The translations under genes were made by a program, and so were the position numbers. Positions 1-5,039 of a DNA stretch of 5,039 nucleotides are shown one piece after another. Within the stretch, counting starts at the first letter, position 1. Each line of letters starts with the position of its first letter. Under the pieces are notes generated by a model that saw only the letters and a list, made by a program, of their open reading frames with translations, searched no databases and was not told the DNA's origin. The stretch is from Candidatus Delongbacteria bacterium (GTDB taxonomy: Bacteria; JAGOEH01), in the NCBI GenBank assembly GCA_017997825.1, contig JAGOEH010000223.1, positions 1 through 5,039 on the forward strand, read 5' to 3'.

Positions 1-2
1 CC

Positions 3-71
3 TCCCAGTCGTTTTTGTTCAGCCTGGCGGAGAGTCTGTTTGGTAAGCTGGATCAGTGGATTAACTCATAG
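3..71 (+). CDS. C-terminal end of an upstream gene (partial)
   Basis: The third forward frame is open from the window edge and ends at TAG 69-71, giving 22 residues that end FGKLDQWINS. The tail is mildly amphipathic, with several Phe and Leu, as expected of a real protein end. It lies 18 bases before the symporter start, so the two genes are probably co-transcribed. Too little is present to name the product. The competing frame 2 stops earlier (TAA 44-46). Frame 1 stays open into the symporter region and looks like a shadow. The assignment rests on frame, stop position and operon-like spacing only. Confidence 0.5.
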   Translation, partial: SQSFLFSLAESLFGKLDQWINS

Positions 72-76
72 AGAGC

Positions 77-85
77 GGAAAGGGG
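77..85 (+). promoter_or_regulatory. Ribosome binding site of the symporter
   Basis: The purine run GGAAAGGGG ends four bases before ATG 90. Its GGAAAGG part sits about six bases upstream of the start, which supports ATG 90. No convincing -35/-10 promoter is visible in the 89 bases before the gene, in keeping with read-through from the upstream gene. Confidence 0.6.
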
Positions 86-89
86 ATCT

Positions 90-1976
90 ATGCATTGGTT
101 GGATGGTTTGGTTGTTTTGGTTTATTTTGTGATCATCATGGCCATGGCTGTTTACTATTCCAGGAAGGCCGGTAAAGGAACCGATCAGTTTTTTCTGTCG
201 GGCCGGAACCTTCCCTGGTGGATTGCGGGTACGGCGATGGTGGCGACCACATTCGCGGCGGACACGCCGCTGGCTGTGACCGAGCTGGTCGCGCGCAATG
301 GTATTGCGGGCAATTGGCTATGGTGGAATATGGCGATCGGGAGTATGCTGACGGTTTTCTTTTTTGCCAAATTGTGGCGCCGAGCCGATATTCTGACCGA
401 TGTCGAATTCACTGAAATGCGCTATTCGGGCAAACCGGCCGCCTGGCTGCGTGGAATCCGGGCTCTCTATCTCGGACTGCTGATGAATGTCATCGTTTTA
501 GGCTGGGTCAATAAGGCCATGCAGAAGATCTTCAGTGTCCTTTTTCCGACCATGGATGCCTTCTGGCTGGTGGTGATCTGTATGATCATTGTGGCTCTCT
601 ATGCGTCAGCTTCCGGCTTGCTGGGTACGGCTCGCACCGACGCCCTGCAGTTCGGGATCGCGATTGCCGGCTGCATCGTTCTGGCGATGGTAGTCATCAA
701 TCTGCCCGAAGTCGGCGGAATCTCGGGACTGAAGCTCAAACTTCCGGAGTGGGTTTTTAGTTTTACACCGGTGATCGGAGAAGGTAATCTGGCTCAGCAG
801 GTCACCGGCGGAGTCATGGCCATGAGTGCCGGAGCCTTTCTGGCCCATCTCGGGCTGCAATGGTGGGCCTCATGGTATCCGGGAGCCGATCCCGGCGGCG
901 GAGGCTATATCGCCCAGCGGATGATGTCGGCCAAGGATGAAAAACATTCTCTCTTCTCCACCCTGTGGTTTACAATAGCCCACTATACCCTACGGCCCTG
1001 GCCCTGGATCCTGGTCGCACTGGCCGCCCTGGTCGTGCTGCCCCGTTCCGCTTCCCCTCTTGATTTGGAAAAGGAAAACCCAACCCTCTATCAACAGGTG
1101 GTTCAGGTTTACCAAGCCAAGACATTACATGGGACTGACGCCGGACTCAAGGATAATCCCGAATTCATGGCCATGTACGAAAACTATGAGAATACGGTGG
1201 ATCCGGGGGTCATGTATCCCAAACTGATGGTCCGCTATCTGCCTCCCGGTCTGTTGGGACTGCTTATTGCGGTCTTTCTGGCCGCTTATATGTCAACCAT
1301 TGCCTCCCAGTTGAATTGGGGAACCTCCTATATCATCAATGATTTTTACCGGCGATTTATTAAACCGGACGGATCCGAAAAATTCTATGTCGGAGTATCC
1401 CGCATCACCATGGTGATCCTTTCGATTGTCTCCCTGCTGGTGACTCATTACGTGTTGGACAGCATCGCCGGAGCATGGGAATTTGTGATCAATGCCAGCG
1501 CCGGGATCGGTGCCGTGCTGATTCTGCGATGGTTCTGGTGGCGGATCAATGCCTGGTCCGAAATCTCGGCCCTGATCGCTCCCTTGATCATTTATCCGAT
1601 CGCCCGCTACGGATTTCACATTGATCCTCCCATCACCCTCTTCCCGACTGTGATCGGGACGACTATTATCTGGGTTCTGGTAACCCTGATGACGGCACCG
1701 GTATCGGCTTCGACTCTGAATACATTCTATCAAAAGGTCCATCCGGGCGGAATCGGTTGGAAACCCCTCCAGTCAAGATTTCCCAATATCAGGCCTGACA
1801 GCGGTTACGGCAAACTGCTGGTGAGCTGGATTGCCGGAGTGGTCATGATCTATACCGCATTGTTCGGAGTTGGATATCTGATCCTCAAAGAGTATGCCCC
1901 GGCGATTTGGGCGTTGGTTTTCATGATCATATCGGTCGGATTGATTATCCGGATGAAATCATGGGAGAACCTGTGA
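90..1976 (+). CDS. Sodium:solute symporter (SSS/SLC5 family)
   Basis: A 628-residue inner-membrane protein of the sodium:solute symporter family, which uses the sodium gradient to import a small solute (sugars, amino acids, carboxylates or similar in known members). The N-terminus has the family signature FFLSGRNLPWWIAGT (residues 34-48) leading into the first core helix. The segment YPGADPGGGGYIAQRM (263-278) is typical of this subgroup. AAYMSTIAS (398-406) corresponds to the core helix whose Ser-Thr pair (here S402, T403) matches PutP S340/T341, the Na2 sodium ligands, so sodium coupling looks intact. I count about 14-15 hydrophobic segments by eye. The protein is longer than the usual ~500 residues, mainly because of a hydrophilic loop at roughly 319-378, rich in Glu, Tyr and Gln, just before the sodium-site helix, plus a C-terminal extension with extra helices. 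The start is set by the GGAAAGGGG site. The end overlaps the next gene by four bases. The substrate cannot be read from the sequence, and no catabolic neighbour gives it away. Confidence 0.93.
   Translation: MHWLDGLVVLVYFVIIMAMAVYYSRKAGKGTDQFFLSGRNLPWWIAGTAMVATTFAADTPLAVTELVARNGIAGNWLWWNMAIGSMLTVFFFAKLWRRADILTDVEFTEMRYSGKPAAWLRGIRALYLGLLMNVIVLGWVNKAMQKIFSVLFPTMDAFWLVVICMIIVALYASASGLLGTARTDALQFGIAIAGCIVLAMVVINLPEVGGISGLKLKLPEWVFSFTPVIGEGNLAQQVTGGVMAMSAGAFLAHLGLQWWASWYPGADPGGGGYIAQRMMSAKDEKHSLFSTLWFTIAHYTLRPWPWILVALAALVVLPRSASPLDLEKENPTLYQQVVQVYQAKTLHGTDAGLKDNPEFMAMYENYENTVDPGVMYPKLMVRYLPPGLLGLLIAVFLAAYMSTIASQLNWGTSYIINDFYRRFIKPDGSEKFYVGVSRITMVILSIVSLLVTHYVLDSIAGAWEFVINASAGIGAVLILRWFWWRINAWSEISALIAPLIIYPIARYGFHIDPPITLFPTVIGTTIIWVLVTLMTAPVSASTLNTFYQKVHPGGIGWKPLQSRFPNIRPDSGYGKLLVSWIAGVVMIYTALFGVGYLILKEYAPAIWALVFMIISVGLIIRMKSWENL
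1963..1967 (+). promoter_or_regulatory. Ribosome binding site that selects GTG 1973
   Basis: GGGAG lies inside the last codons of the symporter, five bases before GTG 1973. Earlier in-frame starts (1907, ATG 1961) have no such site and would put a charged tail ahead of an obvious signal peptide. This site therefore favours the GTG start. Confidence 0.6.
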
Positions 1977-2401
1977 ACCCGATTCGATCGGTTTACCTGG
2001 TCATTCTGCTCTGGGCCGCCGTCGTTTCGGCCCAGAGCTACCGGCTGTCCAACCCGGATATCATCAAATTGAGACACAACAATTTTACCGACCGGTTTCT
2101 CAAATCGGTTTCTACGGCCGGATATCTTTTCTGTTCCACCGATGATATGATCCGCCTCAAGAAATCCAATATTGATGAGACGACCATTCTGGAGTATAGC
2201 CGGAAAAAGATCCGAATCAAGGTTCATGATCTGGAGCGGCTTCGGAAGGCTAATTTTTCACGGTCTATGATCTCGCTTTTGATTGATAAAGGGTATTCGC
2301 CCACCCTATCGGTGGATCAGATGATCGAAATGAAGAAAAACCGGGTTTCGGAAGAGCAGATCCGGATCCAGGCTTATGGCCCCAAAAACGCGAATTCATA
2401 A
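1973..2401 (+). CDS. Small exported protein made of four degenerate repeats, function unknown
   Basis: The GTG at 1973 overlaps the symporter stop as GTGA and has a GGGAG site five bases upstream, giving 142 residues. Residues 1-20 form a classic signal peptide: Arg5, a hydrophobic core (VYLVILLWAAVV) and a probable signal peptidase I site VSA|QS after residue 20. The mature protein of about 122 residues is built from four 22-residue units at 25-46, 54-75, 82-103 and 112-133. Their common pattern is polar-x-x-D-[IM]-I-x-L-[KR]-K-x-N-[FIV]-[ST/D]-[DE]-x-x-[IL]. Similar short units, of the kind 'LT..DII.LKKAG.S...I', occur in various bacterial secreted or envelope proteins, but I cannot name a family with confidence. 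A single Cys (54) makes an internal disulfide impossible. The gene sits between a transporter and a dGTPase and is probably translationally coupled to both. A periplasmic or secreted location is inferred from the signal peptide. Confidence 0.8.
   Translation: MNPIRSVYLVILLWAAVVSAQSYRLSNPDIIKLRHNNFTDRFLKSVSTAGYLFCSTDDMIRLKKSNIDETTILEYSRKKIRIKVHDLERLRKANFSRSMISLLIDKGYSPTLSVDQMIEMKKNRVSEEQIRIQAYGPKNANS
2045..2371 (+). repeat. Four tandem degenerate 22-codon units
   Basis: Units lie at 2045-2110, 2132-2197, 2216-2281 and 2306-2371, starting 28-30 codons apart. They align without gaps at the protein level. The fifth position is D, D, D, Q; the ninth L, L, L, M; tenth and eleventh RH, KK, RK, KK; thirteenth N, N, N, R; fourteenth F, I, F, V; nineteenth L, I, I, I. 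Nucleotide similarity between units is low, so this is an old duplication kept by selection on the fold and not a recent DNA repeat. Confidence 0.7.
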
Positions 2402-3702
2402 TGGCTCAATCATTGCTGCGTAACCACCGCCAAATATCGGACATCAAAAATCAGGCACTGGCCTTTTTCGCGATATTCAACGGGGAAGGAATTCGGGAAA
2501 TTGAGGAAATCCAGGACGATGAGGATTTTCGCCCTCAGTTTCAGCATGACCGCGACCGAATCATACATTCTCGTGCTTTTCGGCGCCTGAAGCATAAAAC
2601 TCAGGTTTTTCTATCGCTGGAGGGCGATCATTACCGAACCCGTCTGACGCATACCCTGGAAGTATCCCAGATGGCTTTGACCATCGCCCGTGTTTTTGGA
2701 CTGAATGAAGATGTCTGCGAATCGATCGCATTGGGGCATGATTTGGGTCATACCCCGTTCGGTCATACCGGCGAATATCTTCTGCACCAAATTATGACCG
2801 GTCAGGAAATCCTGGATGGTTTGATCCCGGAGATGATCCGGTTTCAATTGGGAGGATTCAAACATAACTATCAGAGTCTCCGGGTGGTCGATGTTCTCGA
2901 AAAACGTTATACCTATGACGGACTAAACCTGACCCGGCAGGTCCGAATCGGAATCCTTCACCATACCCGCGTAAAGTCCGATATTCACTATCCTGAGATC
3001 GATCCCGATCTGATCTCACCGGATTATCCGCTCAGCCTCGAGGCCCAGGTGGTGGCGATTGCCGATGAAATTGCCCAGCAGACTCATGATTTGGAAGACG
3101 GTCTGCGTTCTGCGATCGTTTCCTCACGGGAGGCTTTGGAACTTCCTATCTTTGAAACCTTTCCTCGGCATGCCTACGCTCAGGAGGGCCAGATCCGCAA
3201 CTATATGATCCGCTTTCTAATCAACCGCCTGGTGACCGATGCCATCCATCAAACGCAATCGCGGCTTCAAGCCTGGTTGACAGAACAGGGTATCACATCT
3301 CGAAAGGAATTCCTGGAAAAAAGGGAACTTTTACCCCGGAGTATAGTTTCTTTAAGTCAGACTGTGAATGATGAATACCTTGAACTTCGCCATTTTGTCT
3401 ATCAACGCATCATTAACAGCGCTCAGATCAATCGGCTGGAGGGTAAAGCCAAATTCTTCATCGGCAAGCTTTTTAAGGCTTATCTGAATAACCCTTTGCA
3501 ATTGCCGGATTATATGCTGGAACGTTATGCGGCGGATAACCATGAATGCTGTCTGAGGCTGCAGCCGTTTGAACAACGGCAAAACTATATTCAGAGATAT
3601 CGGCAACGTAAAGATTTTATTCGCCTGATCTGCGACTATATCGCCGGAATGACCGACTCCTTTGCTATGGACGAGTTCAAAAAGCTTTACCTTCCCATCT
3701 AG
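2401..3702 (+). CDS. dgt: Deoxyguanosinetriphosphate triphosphohydrolase (dGTPase, HD domain)
   Basis: A cytoplasmic HD-superfamily enzyme that, in this family, splits dGTP (or other dNTPs) into the deoxynucleoside and triphosphate, adjusting nucleotide pools. The 433-residue protein carries the family signature FQHDRDRIIHSRAFRRLKHK (47-66), then GDHYRTRLTHTLEV (75-88) and LGHDLGHTPFGHTGE (111-125). The HD metal ligands are complete: H84, H113-D114 and D222 (in IADEIA). The motif FKHNYQS (153-159) and the C-terminal motif IAGMTDSFAMDEFKKLY (414-430) are also typical. Spacing and length resemble the shorter 'type 2' dGTPases and not E. coli Dgt. The first ~45 residues differ from the usual form: the Ser-Arg-Gly-Arg stretch common there is replaced by an acidic IREIEEIQDDEDF. 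ATG 2401 overlaps the previous stop as TAATG and has no Shine-Dalgarno site, so translation probably depends on re-initiation after the repeat protein. No in-frame ATG lies between it and M91, which is already past the HD start. The family is clear; substrate preference among dNTPs cannot be told from sequence. Confidence 0.95.
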   Translation: MAQSLLRNHRQISDIKNQALAFFAIFNGEGIREIEEIQDDEDFRPQFQHDRDRIIHSRAFRRLKHKTQVFLSLEGDHYRTRLTHTLEVSQMALTIARVFGLNEDVCESIALGHDLGHTPFGHTGEYLLHQIMTGQEILDGLIPEMIRFQLGGFKHNYQSLRVVDVLEKRYTYDGLNLTRQVRIGILHHTRVKSDIHYPEIDPDLISPDYPLSLEAQVVAIADEIAQQTHDLEDGLRSAIVSSREALELPIFETFPRHAYAQEGQIRNYMIRFLINRLVTDAIHQTQSRLQAWLTEQGITSRKEFLEKRELLPRSIVSLSQTVNDEYLELRHFVYQRIINSAQINRLEGKAKFFIGKLFKAYLNNPLQLPDYMLERYAADNHECCLRLQPFEQRQNYIQRYRQRKDFIRLICDYIAGMTDSFAMDEFKKLYLPI

Positions 3703-3708
3703 GAAGTG

Positions 3709-3715
3709 AAAGGAG
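3709..3715 (+). promoter_or_regulatory. Strong ribosome binding site before the 70-residue gene
   Basis: AAAGGAG lies five bases before ATG 3721, a near-ideal site. It decides the start against the in-frame GTG at 3706, which would overlap the site and has no site of its own. Confidence 0.7.
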
Positions 3716-3720
3716 ATAGT

Positions 3721-3933
3721 ATGAACAAGGAACGGTTCGCAAAATTGAGCAGCGAATTGACGACTGAACAATGTGTTTATTTTAATATGCTGTCAGTCGA
3801 GGCGTTGGTAGACCTGCTGATTAAAAAGGGTATCTGCAGCCGCGAAGATGTGCTGGATTCCCTGAAGGAAGTTAAAAAGAAACAGGATGATTATGTAATG
3901 AACCTGATTGAAAATGAAAGAAAGGATGATTGA
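3721..3933 (+). CDS. Small helical protein, function unknown
   Basis: A 70-residue protein with a near-perfect ribosome binding site, 18 bases after the dGTPase stop and one base before the lipoprotein start, so it is a real operon member. There is no signal peptide or membrane segment, so it should be cytoplasmic. It appears entirely helical: a polar N-terminus, then LSVEALVDLLIKKG (24-37), a short turn ICSRED (38-43), a second helix VLDSLKEVKKKQDDYVMN (44-61) and a charged tail ENERKDD. The 'ALVDLL..KG..SREDVL' stretch is a helix-turn-helix-like hairpin of a general kind ('LLIEKGIIT.EEL'), seen in many small bacterial proteins and subunit tails, but it is not specific enough to name a function. 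Two Cys (18 and 39) are too few to suggest a metal site. I do not recognise the family. Confidence 0.75.
   Translation: MNKERFAKLSSELTTEQCVYFNMLSVEALVDLLIKKGICSREDVLDSLKEVKKKQDDYVMNLIENERKDD
3921..3926 (+). promoter_or_regulatory. Probable ribosome binding site for the lipoprotein (GTG 3935)
   Basis: AAAGGA at the very end of the small gene is eight bases upstream of GTG 3935. In-frame ATGs at 3926 and 3914 and TTG 3908 lack a site at proper spacing (at 3926 the AAAGG directly abuts the ATG). This favours GTG 3935, though ATG 3926 cannot be excluded. Confidence 0.45.
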
Positions 3934-3934
3934 C

Positions 3935-4450
3935 GTGACGGCATGGGTTTTGAAAAATTACCGGCTGGGCTTGTGGCTGGTGGTGGGACTGTTTTTGGCT
4001 TGCGGTGGTAAAGAAGAGAAACTGCAAAGTGATCTGAAAGTGCAGGATCCTCTGTTTTATGATACCAACAACGAATTGATCCGCATGATGGGAGAACTCC
4101 AGCTCGGTATGTCGGAAGATGAATTCCGAAAATGGCTTCGTTTGGAAGATCCTTCGATGGTGATTGTAGGACGGGACAATCCGGTGGTAAAAAATCTGGT
4201 CAGTTATCACCAGAGCGGTGCTATCCCCGGCGAATTCGATTATGTGTTGGGTGATGTGACGGCTGTTCCGGAATACTGGATTGCTAAAGTTCGGGTCAAA
4301 GACGGATTTGTAATCGGTAAGGAATTGGCACCGCAAAATCTCAAGAAAATCAATCGTTATCGGAAAGCGGTCAAGTATTATCCCAGCGCCAAGCCGGTAA
4401 TCTATCAGAAATCCGCTCCGGCCCCGACCGAATCCACCCCTTCTGAATAA
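3935..4450 (+). CDS. Putative outer-membrane lipoprotein, weakly BamE/SmpA-like
   Basis: Taken from GTG 3935, one base after the preceding stop, this is 171 residues. The N-terminus is a lipoprotein signal: Lys7 and Arg10, a hydrophobic core GLWLVVGLFLA, and a lipobox LFLAC with the acylated Cys at 23. Gly follows at +2, not Asp, so sorting to the outer membrane is expected if this is a Lol-type organism. After a polar linker, LQLGMSEDEFRKWLRLEDP (55-73) resembles the 'GMs.dev...lG.P' helix-turn motif that opens the SmpA/OmlA (BamE) fold. The following SYHQSG and EYWIAKVRVKDGFVIGKE (113-130) could form its sheet. The match is by eye and weak, and BamE proteins are usually shorter. The last ~20 residues are a Pro/Ser/Thr/Ala tail that looks disordered. 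Starting instead at ATG 3926 would add three residues without changing the signal peptide. A lipoprotein is likely; a BamE-like fold is inference. Confidence 0.75.
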   Translation: MTAWVLKNYRLGLWLVVGLFLACGGKEEKLQSDLKVQDPLFYDTNNELIRMMGELQLGMSEDEFRKWLRLEDPSMVIVGRDNPVVKNLVSYHQSGAIPGEFDYVLGDVTAVPEYWIAKVRVKDGFVIGKELAPQNLKKINRYRKAVKYYPSAKPVIYQKSAPAPTESTPSE

Positions 4451-4455
4451 TTAGA

Positions 4456-5025
4456 TTATTTTACCGCTCCGGATTGAAGCGTATCAATCCGGAACAGGTT
4501 GATCAGGAATGTATCGGGTATGGTGTAATAATCGGCTGCATCGAGAGTATTGCGTGCCAGCCATGCCTGTTTGTTTCGGTATATCCTGATGACGGCGGTT
4601 TGGCCTGATCTTAGATCAAATTCCAATTGTCCTTCAGGGCCAATTTCCTCTATAACCCGGCACTGATTCGGAGACAGGTTTGCCCGGGGGAGTGTCGATT
4701 CCGACCAGGCCGTGATAACGTCATCGATCATAGCAAAATCCGTTCCGATCCATTGATAATTGGAATCTCGAGCAATTCGGCGAACGGTTCCCTTCCAATG
4801 GAATGAGATGCGGTCAATCAGGCCGGGATCCCAGGTGCAAAGCCCTTCGGCCGGGATTCCAATCCGGTCCCATTCGATCTTGTCATGCCAATCCGGAGAA
4901 AGCGCTGTCCGGTAAGGATTATAACTGCTCCAAAGCTCATCCTCATTGATGAAAAGGGTATCGCGGGCATTAATGATTAAGCGGATATCGGCCATTGGGT
5001 GATTGGAATCTGGCCGGCTGTCCAT
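4456..5025 (-). CDS. Unrecognised protein, possibly 5'-incomplete
   Basis: Read on the minus strand, ATG 5025-5023 to TAA 4458-4456 gives 189 residues. GGAG at 5035-5032 lies six bases before this ATG and supports it as the start. However, the frame has no stop between the ATG and the window edge (it reads P-E-Y-G before the Met), so the gene may begin further out. The N-terminal MDSRPDSNHPMADIRLIINA looks like a polar linker running into a first beta strand, as often follows a signal peptide or lipid anchor, which would fit a missing exported N-terminus. The rest looks beta-rich, with eight Trp (for example W46, W52, W65, W77, W92) and two Cys (63, 122) that could pair if exported. Strand-like stretches include LIDRISFHWKGTVRRIA (69-85) and AVIRIYRNKQAWLA (144-157). 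No known family or catalytic motif is recognised. It converges on the lipoprotein gene with five bases between stops, so it belongs to a different transcript. Confidence 0.65.
   Translation of the reverse strand: MDSRPDSNHPMADIRLIINARDTLFINEDELWSSYNPYRTALSPDWHDKIEWDRIGIPAEGLCTWDPGLIDRISFHWKGTVRRIARDSNYQWIGTDFAMIDDVITAWSESTLPRANLSPNQCRVIEEIGPEGQLEFDLRSGQTAVIRIYRNKQAWLARNTLDAADYYTIPDTFLINLFRIDTLQSGAVK
4468..4493 (+). terminator. Perfect 10-bp inverted repeat at the convergent gene junction, possible terminator
   Basis: TCCGGATTGA (4468-4477) and TCAATCCGGA (4484-4493) pair perfectly around a six-base loop AGCGTA. The hairpin begins 17 bases after the + strand stop and lies within the last codons of the minus-strand gene. 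It could stop or stabilise the + strand transcript. There is no T-run directly after it on either strand, so it is not a canonical intrinsic terminator. Its position at the end of an operon is the main argument. Confidence 0.4.
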
Positions 5026-5039
5026 TCCATACTCCGGGT

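Noticed and set aside
894-905. GGCGGCGGAGGC tract as a simple DNA repeat
   Set aside because: It encodes the Gly-rich PGGGGY motif that is normal in this symporter subgroup, so protein function explains it.
1293-1742. A 149-codon minus-strand open frame inside the symporter
   Set aside because: Its translation is dominated by Asp, Gly, His, Arg and Gln, typical of an antisense shadow. The + strand gene here has clear family motifs, and no ribosome binding site or operon context supports the minus frame.
1907-1972. A longer N-terminus for the repeat protein, starting at 1907 or ATG 1961
   Set aside because: The extra residues (IGRIDYPDEIMGEP) are charged and would bury the signal peptide. 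Only GTG 1973 has a GGGAG site at five bases and forms the GTGA overlap.
1850-2227. A 125-codon minus-strand open frame across the symporter/repeat-protein junction
   Set aside because: It runs antisense to two coupled genes, one with a signal peptide and internal repeats. No domain is visible in it.
2401-3702. dGTPase as part of an anti-phage nucleotide-depletion system
   Set aside because: Some dGTPases do act in phage defence by depleting dNTPs, but this one looks like the housekeeping type 2 form, and its neighbours include no toxin, sensor, nuclease, integrase or other defence gene.
3872-4336. A 154-codon minus-strand open frame opposite the lipoprotein gene
   Set aside because: It is rich in His, Phe and Gln as expected of an antisense frame. 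It spans the junction of two well-supported + strand genes and has no motif or start signal.
4446-4460. AATAAT-TAG-ATTATT palindrome as a terminator
   Set aside because: The 6-bp stem is entirely A/T, so it would be weak, and it is explained by two TAA stop codons in opposite orientation separated by A/T-rich bases.
1-5039. Mobile elements, CRISPR arrays, tRNA, rRNA, riboswitches
   Set aside because: No regularly spaced direct repeats, terminal inverted repeats, transposase motifs, cloverleaf sequence or long leader region could be found. Nearly every base is coding.

Overview
The window reads as a compact stretch of a Gram-negative bacterial chromosome. The evidence is a probable outer-membrane lipoprotein (lipobox followed by Cys-Gly-Gly), a second exported protein, Shine-Dalgarno-led genes and almost no intergenic space. 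By eye the base composition is close to balanced. The sodium:solute symporter, with its Gly-rich YPGADPGGGGY segment and 628-residue length, resembles forms common in the Bacteroidetes/Calditrichaeota/Marinimicrobia (FCB-like) bacteria. That placement is an impression from family resemblance; no marker gene in the window settles it.

Layout. Positions 3-71 hold the last codons of an upstream + strand gene. After 18 bases comes a full-length SSS-family sodium:solute symporter (90-1976). Overlapping it by four bases (GTGA) is a small secreted protein made almost entirely of four degenerate 22-residue repeats (1973-2401). Its stop shares one base (TAATG) with the start of a type-2-like dGTP triphosphohydrolase with a complete HD metal site (2401-3702). 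Eighteen bases later, behind a strong AAAGGAG site, is a 70-residue helical protein of unknown function (3721-3933). It is followed after one base by a lipoprotein with a weak BamE/SmpA-like motif (start taken as GTG 3935, ending 4450). The + strand genes meet a convergent minus-strand gene of unknown function (4456-5025, frame open to the window edge). The two stop codons are five bases apart, and a perfect 10-bp inverted repeat sits just beyond.

How the genes may work together. Spacing of 18, -4, -1, 18 and 1 bases argues that everything from the upstream gene through the lipoprotein is one transcript, with translational coupling at two or three junctions. The products do not form a known pathway: a transporter, a nucleotide-pool enzyme and two envelope proteins. 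The grouping looks more like a housekeeping operon than a mobile or defence island. No transposase, integrase, CRISPR array, tRNA or rRNA is visible. No stretch over 300 bases lacks a gene. I found no clear undescribed system. The items most worth a second look are the four-repeat exported protein, the two unrecognised genes and the marked excess of GATC.
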